A DNA stretch of 6,837 nucleotides from positions 1 through 6,837 of the forward strand of contig CAVBGA010000127.1 of the NCBI GenBank assembly GCA_963594675.1, in the 5' to 3' direction. This DNA is from Ruminococcus_G sp963594675 (GTDB taxonomy: Bacteria; Bacillota; Clostridia; Lachnospirales; Lachnospiraceae). Each line of letters starts with the position of its first letter. Position 1 is the first letter of the stretch. This document shows positions 1 through 6,837 of this stretch, piece by piece. The notes under the pieces were generated by a model, which ran no database searches, was not told where the DNA came from, and saw nothing but the letters and a program-made list of their open reading frames with translations. Position numbers and translations under genes: made by a program.

Positions 1-1299
1 AATATAATTTACGGAGCATAAAAGATCAATATTCATATCCGGTTTGAAATGAGGCTGGAAGAACTTATGGCCGTCCATGCTCATCTTATCTTCATCGGAA
101 TAGAAAATTGCCGCCTCTGGCTCTTCATTATAAGTCTTCACACATTCATAAAGCGCATTGGGCGTCAAAACATCATCGTGATCCATAAAGGCAATAAAGT
201 CCCCACTGGCTCCCTTAATTGCCACATTGGTATTCTCTGCAATGCGCAGCTGACTTCCATCATAAAGAACTTTGATTCGCTTATCCCTTGCCGCATAAGC
301 CTGCAGTTCTTCCTGAATCGGCGAGTTTTCTCCACTTCCGTCGGATAGACAAAGCTCCCAGTTGCTATAAGTCTGTGCCTGCACAGAGGCAATCATTTCC
401 TTAAGATAAGCAGAAGGGGTTTTATAGAGAGGCACCACAATACTAATCTTGGGATTTTTTTCAAAAGTGCTTTCTCTCTGTTTTTTCAGCATGGCTTCTG
501 TAGGCAAATGCTTCGGCAGCCATTTATCATAAGATACCGGTGCTTTTCTCATGCCTGCAATCTTGCCTGCAGTCTTTATTACTAAAGCCTTTGCGCCATG
601 AGATGCCATATAACGGCTTCCTTTTTGGGCCAGGCGCCCCACTTTTCTCATAAGGATCATGGGAGCCTGCATACTGATGGGATAGACTGCCTTGGTATGC
701 TCTGAACGGAAAACCAGATATATCAGATTGGTCTTTATATTGGCCAATTCCAGATAGAATCCACACTTGGGATCAATCTCTGTCTCTTTAAACATTTCCA
801 CAACATCCACACGATTATTCATCTGGATCTCGCAAGGAATTCTCTTTCCCTCTGCATCATACAGGCGGATTTTAACAGCGTCCTTCCATGCCACCCAACC
901 TCTGATCTTTAAGGTTTTCTGGCCTGAATTGGCCTTCTCTTCTTCTATATAGTAGAAGGGCTTTCCCTGTCTGCGTATCAGATCTTCCGCTGAAATACTG
1001 AACCATAGAATTTTTTCAGATCCTAATACTGCATAAATCTTTAGCTTTTTCGTCTTTTCCATGACTTTCGGCAAACGGACACGCATGGTCACCTTCTTAC
1101 CTCGCATCATATCCAGATCCATAAAGCGCTCCAAAGCACTGGTATTTTCCCAATCCTCCAAAGTCACCTGAGACAGTTTCTCCTTACCCAGATAAACTTC
1201 CGGATCATACTCTTTCGGCCAGCTACCCTGAAGAATGTACATATCAGGATCTAGCAGATCAAAGCGCTCCCGCTTTACTTCAAATAACTCTCTCTGCAA
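1..1299 (-). CDS. Family 2 glycosyltransferase, N-terminal part (3' end beyond window)
   Basis: The minus-strand frame is open from 1299 to the left edge and gives 433 residues. Residues about 1-115 are not recognised; they include DPDMYILQGSWPKEYDPEVY (17-36) and strand-like stretches around 67-106. Residues about 128-200 form a 'GW' beta module (IRGWVAW, then IPCEIQMNNRVDV and a CGF) like those of the upstream enzyme. A basic linker leads to a GT2 domain beginning near 284, with ISIVVPLYKTP (285-295), the sugar-nucleotide/metal motif MDHDD (372-376) and YSDEDK (400-405). The visible part ends at NIDLLCSVNYI, which matches NIDLLRSVNYI in the neighbour, so at least the second half of the GT2 domain lies off the left edge, and possibly a second GT2 domain. 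TTG 1299 is chosen because an AAAGGA precedes it by 7 bases and the frame starts 4 bases after the previous stop; ATG 1242 is the alternative. It is probably a chain-building enzyme of the same polysaccharide, with unknown sugar specificity. Confidence 0.9.
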   Translation of the reverse strand, partial: MQRELFEVKRERFDLLDPDMYILQGSWPKEYDPEVYLGKEKLSQVTLEDWENTSALERFMDLDMMRGKKVTMRVRLPKVMEKTKKLKIYAVLGSEKILWFSISAEDLIRRQGKPFYYIEEEKANSGQKTLKIRGWVAWKDAVKIRLYDAEGKRIPCEIQMNNRVDVVEMFKETEIDPKCGFYLELANIKTNLIYLVFRSEHTKAVYPISMQAPMILMRKVGRLAQKGSRYMASHGAKALVIKTAGKIAGMRKAPVSYDKWLPKHLPTEAMLKKQRESTFEKNPKISIVVPLYKTPSAYLKEMIASVQAQTYSNWELCLSDGSGENSPIQEELQAYAARDKRIKVLYDGSQLRIAENTNVAIKGASGDFIAFMDHDDVLTPNALYECVKTYNEEPEAAIFYSDEDKMSMDGHKFFQPHFKPDMNIDLLCSVNYI

Positions 1300-1303
1300 A
1301 GTC

Positions 1304-3835
1304 TCATCCTTTCTTATCTGCCCATTTCAGCTCTTCATTAGCCTGTCTCAGGGAACAATCTCCCTCTACCAGGGTCAGATTTTTATTGTAATAAGGATCT
1401 CCGCTTTCCAGCAGCCAACCCCATTTCTCTTTAAAATATTCCACTTCCTTGCGGAAACGCTCTAATTTCTCAGGCGTGTCCTCCAAGCCTCTGGACTTGG
1501 ATTCATAATGGTAAAGTTCCACATAGGGATTAAATACTACCAATTTGCCTAATTCTCGAATTTTTAGACAAAAATCGATGTCATTAAAGGCTACTGTATA
1601 CCGCTCATCAAAGCCATTGATTTTCTGGAAATCCTTCTTTGAGATCATAAGGCAGGCCGCTGTCACAGCACTAATATCCTGCATGGTTACCAGGCGGGCA
1701 TTGTATCCATACTCATTGCCACTAGCTTTGCAAAGAATATGCCCAGCGATGCCTCCCATACCGATTACCACCCCGGCATGTTGAATGCTATCATCGGGAT
1801 AATATAATTTAGCCCCTACAATACCTACATCTTCTCGCTGGCAACAACCTAACATTTCTGACATCCAGTCAGGTGCAATTACCTCTATATCATTGTTCAG
1901 CATAATCAGATAATCGCCCTTGGCATAACCGGCACCAAAATTATTGATGGCCGCATAATTAAAGGGGCCCTCCCAACGTATGATACGCACTTTGTCATAC
2001 ATTTTTTCCAGATAGCGGTAATAACTAAAGGTAGACTCTAATTCACTATTGTTTTCAATTACCAGAATCTCATAATTCTTATAAGTGGTTTTCTCCACAA
2101 TAGAACGAATGCACTTCTCCAGATCGTCTGTATGATCCTTATTAAGAATAAGCACCGATACCAGAGGATTATCTTCCACATGATATACCGTCCGATAAAT
2201 ACCAAAAATCTCTGTGTTTTCCACACTGGCATTTATACCCAGGCGATCATAATGTTCCTCTATGGCTCTTCTTCCTGCATCAATGGCATACTGCTTGCTG
2301 GCAGGATTGCCTGCTGTGGAATCCGGATGGGCTCTCCAGTGATAGAGAGCTTTCGCAACATGACGTATCTTATCTGTCTGTTCTACACAGCGGAGAATAA
2401 AATCATAATCCTGGGCACCGTCAAAGGCGCTGCGAAAGCCTCCCACCTTATCAAGAATGTCCTTTTTCACCATGAAAATATGGCAAATATAATTCACGCT
2501 GCGCAAGAGATCAATATTGAAATCTGACTTAAAGTTAGGAGCATAATAATTTTTGCCGTCCATACTTACCTTGTCTTCATCTGTATAGATAATCTCCGTA
2601 TCTCTATGCTGATTTAACTCTTCTACCATCTCATAGAGAGCATCGGGGGCTACGATATCATCATGGTCTGCCAGCATAATATAATCTCCGGAGGCCATGG
2701 CTAAAGCCGCATTGGTATTGCCGGAAATCCCCATATTTTTTTCTAATTTTTTATATTTGACACGCTCTTCCTGACCATAAAGCTGCTGCACATCCTTCTG
2801 AGTATCCAGGCTGCTGCTGCCATCTGCCAGGCATATCTCAAGATGAGAATAGGTCTGTCCCAGAAGAGAATCCACCATCACCTTAAGGAATTCCCTTGGG
2901 GTGTTGTAAAGTGGAATTACAATACTGATCAAAGGCTGATAATCAAATTTATGATTTTTCTGTCTTTTTAATTCTCGCTTGGAAATGCTATTATCCTTCA
3001 GCCACAGATTGTAATCTGCATAGACCGGTTCCAATTCTCTCCGTATCTTCTTTACAAACTCTCCAAATCCATTTTCCTTGATATAGGCCGCATTCTCCTG
3101 CCGATTCTTCCAGGCAAGAATTTTCTGTAACTTACCTCTTTTGGAATTTTCATAATCGAATTTCTTGAGATCTACCACAAACTCTCTTGTAGTAATGCAG
3201 TTTTTAAACTGTAAATGAATTTCCTTACAATCAATATCTTTTCTTCGAATGCGAATCTGGAAACCACATTGATCATTTTCCGCTGCTTTGCCTACCTCAT
3301 AGGCCTTGTTCACATCGGTACGGATGATTCGCATCATCTCATGGGGCAGTTCCTTTTCATTTTCATCCACCAGATGAATGGTTTCATCATGAAAAACTCC
3401 GATCACCCATCCTTGAATGGTCATGAGTCCTTCCGTCTGCTCCAATACATCGATCTTCCAGGTTATGGTTTTCTTCAGATACATCTGACGAATAGATTCT
3501 GTGGTGCGATCTAAAGCCTTCACCCGGTTTTTTCCATCATCAATCCAAAGAATCAAACGCTGATATTTTTCCCATAGAGTCTCTGCTTCCACCACACGAA
3601 GACGATAGCCTATGTCCCTGCGCTGGGTGGTATCCGAAATAGCCGCCTGTACGTCCGGACGCTCCTCCCTAATTAATTCAAAGGGAATTTCCACATTATC
3701 ATCTGCTACCAGACGAATACTGACATCTCTGTCTCCGGCTCCCAGGGCCCATCCACCGGCTTCATATCGAATATTTTCCGCTGTCCCTTCAAAATGGATT
3801 TCTTCAAAATCCACACTCCAGAGTAATTTTTCCAT
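1304..3835 (-). CDS. Two-domain family 2 glycosyltransferase with N-terminal beta modules
   Basis: This 843-residue enzyme probably adds two sugars to a growing surface polysaccharide on the cytoplasmic side; donor and acceptor cannot be read from the sequence. Two related beta-rich modules come first: residues about 24-100 (GGWALG, then IPFELIREERPDV) and about 124-225 (IQGWVIG, then LPHEMMRIIRTDV and a CGF). A basic linker follows. The first GT2 domain spans about 302-545, with ISIVIPLYNTP (303-313), a metal and nucleotide-sugar motif ADHDD (389-393), YTDEDK (417-422), a candidate catalytic-base region AQDYDF (474-479) and WRAHPDSTAGN (500-510). The second GT2 domain spans about 557-780, with VSVLILNKDH (559-568), LNNDIEV (646-652) in place of the DXD, and FNDIDFCLKIRELG (750-763). 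No membrane helices are seen. Both domains keep their catalytic motifs, so both are probably active. The downstream gene encodes a paralogue. The family call is certain, the specificity unknown. Confidence 0.95.
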   Translation of the reverse strand: MEKLLWSVDFEEIHFEGTAENIRYEAGGWALGAGDRDVSIRLVADDNVEIPFELIREERPDVQAAISDTTQRRDIGYRLRVVEAETLWEKYQRLILWIDDGKNRVKALDRTTESIRQMYLKKTITWKIDVLEQTEGLMTIQGWVIGVFHDETIHLVDENEKELPHEMMRIIRTDVNKAYEVGKAAENDQCGFQIRIRRKDIDCKEIHLQFKNCITTREFVVDLKKFDYENSKRGKLQKILAWKNRQENAAYIKENGFGEFVKKIRRELEPVYADYNLWLKDNSISKRELKRQKNHKFDYQPLISIVIPLYNTPREFLKVMVDSLLGQTYSHLEICLADGSSSLDTQKDVQQLYGQEERVKYKKLEKNMGISGNTNAALAMASGDYIMLADHDDIVAPDALYEMVEELNQHRDTEIIYTDEDKVSMDGKNYYAPNFKSDFNIDLLRSVNYICHIFMVKKDILDKVGGFRSAFDGAQDYDFILRCVEQTDKIRHVAKALYHWRAHPDSTAGNPASKQYAIDAGRRAIEEHYDRLGINASVENTEIFGIYRTVYHVEDNPLVSVLILNKDHTDDLEKCIRSIVEKTTYKNYEILVIENNSELESTFSYYRYLEKMYDKVRIIRWEGPFNYAAINNFGAGYAKGDYLIMLNNDIEVIAPDWMSEMLGCCQREDVGIVGAKLYYPDDSIQHAGVVIGMGGIAGHILCKASGNEYGYNARLVTMQDISAVTAACLMISKKDFQKINGFDERYTVAFNDIDFCLKIRELGKLVVFNPYVELYHYESKSRGLEDTPEKLERFRKEVEYFKEKWGWLLESGDPYYNKNLTLVEGDCSLRQANEELKWADKKG
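1307..1312 (-). promoter_or_regulatory. Ribosome binding site that selects a TTG start
   Basis: AAAGGA lies inside the last codons of the upstream gene, 7 bases before the TTG at 1299. It is the only well-placed site for the long downstream frame; the next in-frame ATG, at 1242, has no purine-rich sequence at a suitable distance. The site also contains the A of an ATG (1307) that opens a frame of only ten codons. Confidence 0.6.
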
Positions 3836-3841
3836 CAGTTT

Positions 3842-6055
3842 CTACCTTTTCCCTTTGATTTTTTTATAAGCTTTCCACACCTTGGTATTTTCCATCTGAC
3901 GAATCTGTTCTTCCCGCAAAGACAAAAGATCCCTCAAATGGGCAATCTCTGCATCTTTTTTGGCTGGAAGCTCTTCCATCTCCCGGAAGATCGCACCTAC
4001 CTCAGCGGAAGCCATATCCATAACAAAATCGATCTGCAAATTTTTTACATCCTGAGGCAGGTTCAAAATATGCAGCTGTGGATCCAGTGAATCAAAAAGA
4101 ATACGGTCATCACTTAAGGCATAGCCATTGCTGATAAACTCTACCTTCTCCTGACTTTCTCCATAGCTAAGCTTTTTAATAGTAAGAATACCCGAATAGG
4201 AAGAGGGATCTATCCTTACCTTCTTTGTGTTCTCAGGAATGGCAAGACAGATTTGAATCCTGCCGTCAGGCATTGCATAATAGGAGGAATCTTCCTCTGC
4301 AAATTCTCCATCACCGGCAAAGAAAACCTGAAGTCTCTCATCCATTCTTTTCTTTCTCTCATTAAATGCCATGGTATAGACATTTAGCAAGCCTGGAGTA
4401 ATTTCCTCGTAGAGATCTCGAATTGCCACATGATTCCCCTGAATATAAGCCTGAAAATGCTGCTCCATACTTTCATAGGCCGGAATTTCCTCAGCACTGA
4501 TCCCCATCTGCTCATAAAGTTCCCAATTTTCTACACATTTTCTCAAATCCTGTGTTTGATAATAATGGATGATACGATAGAGAACATAATTCACCGGCAC
4601 CGGGAATTCAAAAGTCCACTCATAATCAATAACATTCCAGCCCTCATGAACTAAAATGTTGGAAAGCACCAAATCAATATCTGCAAGAGGAAGAGCCTTA
4701 AGTCCTTCCGGCAACTTCTGAGATCCAAAAACTTTGGAAAACTCCTCCGTCATCTGGAATTCCTTATCTCCGGCAAGGCCCTTTACCGTTTCCAAATATT
4801 GCATCATTAAGGATTTTGCTTCAGTTTCCTGCTTCTGCTGAAGAAGAGTATCCATCTCTTCTTCCAGAGTGGACCCCTGAATGTAAGCAAAACGCACACC
4901 TTCCTGATCTTGCTGCACCTGATTCAAACAAAGAGGGGTTCCTTCATAAAGTTTTCCTAACTCTTTGAAATATCTGACAAGATGCTCTATATGTTTCTGT
5001 CCAGCGGGAAGATAGGCGCATTTACGCACACTTCTCTCACCATTTTTATTTTCCATGATGTCGGTTCTGATAGAAAAATCATCCGATCTTTCATTAGAAT
5101 ATTTAACATAGATTGCCTTTTCTTCTTCCTCAGCTTCTTCCCTTGACAAAAGAAGGAGAAAAGAATTAGAAAATTCCGGGAAAAGTCCGCTATCCAGCAG
5201 AGTATCATATACCTTGGTCTCATCAAAAACCTGCAATCTCTCCCGATCAAAATTGCAGATGTTCTGGTTTAATTCCCCCTGTCCTGGCAAACGATGGTCT
5301 GAAAAGATCGTCATAGGAAACTTATAATCTGGGTAAGGATAATAATATTCCCCATGAAGGCCACCGGCTCTTGCAACAATATCATTTAATTCTTTTTTTG
5401 AAAAAGTCTTGGCGCCAGTAAAATTATGGTAACCTTCCAAGCCTTCAAAATACATACCTGCATGGTCTTCGCTGCATCCTGCCCAATACTTAAGCCCCAA
5501 ACGATTCTCAATGGCAATAACCAACTTTCCCCCAGGTTTTAAATGACGGGAAATCTTCTTCAACATATCCACATAGGGATCATTGCCCCCTATATATCCT
5601 CTGGCATACTCAAAAACACCAATCAATGTAATATAGTCAAAGGTCTCCGTCAGATCCTTTTCTATATCCTGAAAATTGCCCACATCAATGCGAATATTGT
5701 CATAAGCCTGATTCCTATAGGCATTGATATAGCTGCGTTTTTTGGAAAGTTCAATGCAACGAACGGATCCTGCCTTTCTAGCAAGGGCTCCCGTAATGGC
5801 TCCACAGCCGGAACCAATTTCCAAAACATTGTCACTTTTCTTTATAGGAAGCCACTCCAGAATATTCTGGCGAATATGGGAAAAATGGTACATTACCGGC
5901 CAGCTTTTACTCTCTGCAATTGTGGCATTCAGGGTTTCCGGACTACTGTTTTTTGCAATGTCCAGCAGCTCATCCTCCACCTTACCATCGCTGTAAAGGT
6001 CTTCCCCCGGATAATAGCTGTAATCTAGAACGATTTTTCCAATTATTTCCTGCAT
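3842..6055 (-). CDS. Bifunctional-looking methyltransferase / kinase-fold protein, WbdD-like architecture
   Basis: This 737-residue cytoplasmic protein has no signal peptide or membrane segment. Residues about 40-260 form a class I SAM-dependent methyltransferase: motif I is VLEIGSGCG (77-85), an acidic residue ends strand 2 (Glu102), and HLKPGGKLVIAIENRLGLKYW (171-191) covers the strand 4-5 region. Residues about 315-560 look like a protein-kinase/APH fold: a candidate ATP-binding lysine in VRKCA (Lys345), a hinge-like FAYIQGSTLEEE (389-400), a catalytic-loop-like DIDLVLSN (459-466, Asp461 and Asn466) and a DFG-like IDYEW (476-480, Asp477). Residues about 575-690 are beta-rich and unassigned. 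About 700-722 forms a short coiled coil, and the chain ends in a basic aromatic tail (NTKVWKAYKKIKGKR). The order methyltransferase, kinase, coiled coil matches WbdD, which caps O-antigen chains with phosphate and methyl groups. The neighbouring Wzt with a cargo domain supports a similar chain-ending role, but this is inferred. The kinase could be inactive or act on another substrate. The ATG has an AGGAG 5 bases upstream. Confidence 0.85.
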   Translation of the reverse strand: MQEIIGKIVLDYSYYPGEDLYSDGKVEDELLDIAKNSSPETLNATIAESKSWPVMYHFSHIRQNILEWLPIKKSDNVLEIGSGCGAITGALARKAGSVRCIELSKKRSYINAYRNQAYDNIRIDVGNFQDIEKDLTETFDYITLIGVFEYARGYIGGNDPYVDMLKKISRHLKPGGKLVIAIENRLGLKYWAGCSEDHAGMYFEGLEGYHNFTGAKTFSKKELNDIVARAGGLHGEYYYPYPDYKFPMTIFSDHRLPGQGELNQNICNFDRERLQVFDETKVYDTLLDSGLFPEFSNSFLLLLSREEAEEEEKAIYVKYSNERSDDFSIRTDIMENKNGERSVRKCAYLPAGQKHIEHLVRYFKELGKLYEGTPLCLNQVQQDQEGVRFAYIQGSTLEEEMDTLLQQKQETEAKSLMMQYLETVKGLAGDKEFQMTEEFSKVFGSQKLPEGLKALPLADIDLVLSNILVHEGWNVIDYEWTFEFPVPVNYVLYRIIHYYQTQDLRKCVENWELYEQMGISAEEIPAYESMEQHFQAYIQGNHVAIRDLYEEITPGLLNVYTMAFNERKKRMDERLQVFFAGDGEFAEEDSSYYAMPDGRIQICLAIPENTKKVRIDPSSYSGILTIKKLSYGESQEKVEFISNGYALSDDRILFDSLDPQLHILNLPQDVKNLQIDFVMDMASAEVGAIFREMEELPAKKDAEIAHLRDLLSLREEQIRQMENTKVWKAYKKIKGKR
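3845..3850 (-). promoter_or_regulatory. Ribosome binding site of the two-domain GT2 gene
   Basis: AAAAGG lies 9 bases before the ATG at 3835, within the last codons of the methyltransferase-kinase gene, whose stop codon is only 6 bases before that ATG. It supports the chosen start and coupled translation. Confidence 0.65.
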
Positions 6056-6060
6056 ATATG

Positions 6061-6065
6061 CTCCT
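6061..6065 (-). promoter_or_regulatory. Ribosome binding site of the methyltransferase-kinase gene
   Basis: AGGAG lies 5 bases before the ATG at 6055 and overlaps the TAG stop codon of the upstream ATPase gene. This fixes the start and suggests translational coupling of the two genes. Confidence 0.8.
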
Positions 6066-6837
6066 ACTCCACTGTAATTTGAGAATTCATGTCATAATAT
6101 CCCACCGTATTCTTCACGGAAACAACGGTGATATTGCACGCATCATAAAGTCTGTGATACACATGAAAATCCCCCTGACGGTAACCGGTACAACCAAAAG
6201 AGATCAGATATTCTCCTCCCTGAAGGTCCATACGCTGCGTAAATGAAACTTCTCGAATATCTCCTGCATGTTGGCTAGCAACATCGGCTTTTTCAAACAT
6301 GGTATTGGTTCCTGTAATTTCTGTTCCCTTTAGATCCTTAAGGGTATAGGCAAAAATCGGATCATCTACAGTTTCTTTAAAGGCAACTTTCATTTTGATG
6401 GTGAATTCTGACCCCTTCTCTATGGTATTCGTGATTCGGCCATGCTGATCCACAATAGCAAAATCCACCACTTCAGCCTGCTTCTCTCCATATTCCAGCA
6501 CTTCCGGATTGGTCACCAGAGAATCTTTCCACAAATCTCCCAGAATCTGTGGACCTTCTTCCACATTTTCCTCTTTGCCAGCCTCTGCTGCTTCTTTGGC
6601 TTCCTCCCCCTGATGCACCAGGAGTTTTTTATAAAGGTCAACCATAGCCTTTGGAGAGCCTTCGTCCATTTTTACCCCTTGATTGAGAAGTACTACTCGA
6701 TCACAGTATTTGCTGATGCTTCCCAAGTCATGACTTACAAAAAGAATGGTTTTCCCCATCTGTTTGAAATCTTCAAATTTTCGATAGCATTTGGCCTGGA
6801 AGAAAACATCTCCCACGGAAAGTGCTTCGTCTACAAT
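6064..6837 (-). CDS. Wzt-type polysaccharide ABC transporter ATP-binding protein, 3' part (5' end beyond window)
   Basis: This is the C-terminal 257 residues of the ATPase subunit of an ABC exporter for a cell-surface polysaccharide. The frame is open to the right edge, so the Walker A, Q-loop and signature motifs lie outside. Visible are the end of Walker B (IVDE, residues 1-4), the D-loop (ALSVGD, 5-10) and the H-loop histidine in VSHD (His36). The nucleotide-binding domain ends near residue 76. An acidic, Glu/Ala-rich linker (about 77-95) leads to a beta-rich domain (about 105-257) with the hallmarks of the Wzt C-terminal family: NPEVLEYG, DLKGTEITGTNT, LISFGCTGY and VYHRLYD. In the family this domain binds the cargo glycan, often its modified non-reducing end, in the cytoplasm before export with the permease Wzm. 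The gene is followed after 8 bases by the methyltransferase-kinase gene, which supports a shared pathway. A GTG at 6816 lies inside the ATPase fold and is not a real start. The family call is strong; the glycan is unknown. Confidence 0.93.
   Translation of the reverse strand: MVDEALSVGDVFFQAKCYRKFEDFKQMGKTILFVSHDLGSISKYCDRVVLLNQGVKMDEGSPKAMVDLYKKLLVHQGEEAKEAAEAGKEENVEEGPQILGDLWKDSLVTNPEVLEYGEKQAEVVDFAIVDQHGRITNTIEKGSEFTIKMKVAFKETVDDPIFAYTLKDLKGTEITGTNTMFEKADVASQHAGDIREVSFTQRMDLQGGEYLISFGCTGYRQGDFHVYHRLYDACNITVVSVKNTVGYYDMNSQITVE

Noticed and set aside
165..766. Two minus-strand open frames (165-392 and 527-766)
   Set aside because: They lie in a different frame from the continuous glycosyltransferase frame 1299-1, which carries recognisable GT2 motifs throughout. 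They show no known motifs and no good ribosome binding sites.
1..1299. Possible pseudogene or frameshift, because no complete long frame ends in this stretch
   Set aside because: The frame has no stop from 1299 to the left edge and keeps all expected GT2 motifs. It lacks a stop only because it runs out of the window.
1..2560. Similar DNA near the left edge and around 2490-2560, seen as a possible direct repeat
   Set aside because: The similarity follows codons for the same GT2 motif (NIDLL-SVNYI) in two paralogous genes, so it reflects gene duplication and conservation, not a mobile or recombining repeat.
3836..3841. Possible promoter or terminator in the gaps between genes
   Set aside because: The gaps are only 8, 6 and 4 bases and are filled by ribosome binding sites and their spacers; there is no room for a hairpin terminator or a -35/-10 pair.
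4987..5250. Minus-strand open frame of 87 codons
   Set aside because: It is an out-of-frame shadow inside the methyltransferase-kinase gene, whose own frame is uninterrupted and carries the kinase-like motifs.
49..6246. Many plus-strand open frames of 60-161 codons
   Set aside because: All are antisense to strongly supported genes, none has a recognisable domain, and none continues through the gene junctions as an independent gene would.

Overview
The window is a compact piece of a cell-surface polysaccharide locus. All four genes lie on the minus strand, so they read from the right edge to the left. The gaps between them are 8, 6 and 4 bases, and each ribosome binding site touches or overlaps the end of the gene before it. 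They therefore look like consecutive genes of one operon whose promoter lies beyond the right edge. The moderately AT-rich sequence, the AGGAG-type ribosome binding sites and the style of the proteins (long GT2 enzymes with N-terminal 'GW' beta modules, and the 'SDEDK...HFKPD' and 'HPDSTAGN' motifs) suggest a Clostridia member, most likely Lachnospiraceae. This is a family-level inference made without a database search.

In transcription order: (1) 6837-6064 is the 3' part of a Wzt-type ATPase gene. The end of Walker B, the D-loop and the H-loop are visible, followed by a complete C-terminal cargo-recognition (Wzt_C-like) domain; the Walker A part is off the right edge. (2) 6055-3842 is a 737-residue protein with a class I SAM-dependent methyltransferase domain, then a probable kinase-fold domain, a beta-rich segment, a short coiled coil and a basic aromatic tail. 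(3) 3835-1304 is an 843-residue enzyme with two N-terminal beta modules and two GT2 glycosyltransferase domains. (4) 1299-1 is the first 433 residues of a related GT2 enzyme, probably started at a TTG codon, which runs off the left edge.

The genes fit the ABC-transporter-dependent route of polysaccharide synthesis. GT2 enzymes would build a chain on a lipid carrier in the cytoplasm, a terminating enzyme could modify the non-reducing end, and the Wzt C-terminal domain would recognise the finished chain so that the Wzm/Wzt pair exports it. The most interesting point is that the methyltransferase-kinase protein has the same domain order as the Gram-negative O-antigen chain terminator WbdD and sits directly beside a Wzt with a cargo domain. 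This suggests a WbdD-like 'cap and export' system in a Gram-positive bacterium. The role is inferred; only the domains and their order are seen.

I found no RNA genes, mobile elements, CRISPR arrays, internal promoters or terminators. No stretch of more than 8 bases lies outside the genes.
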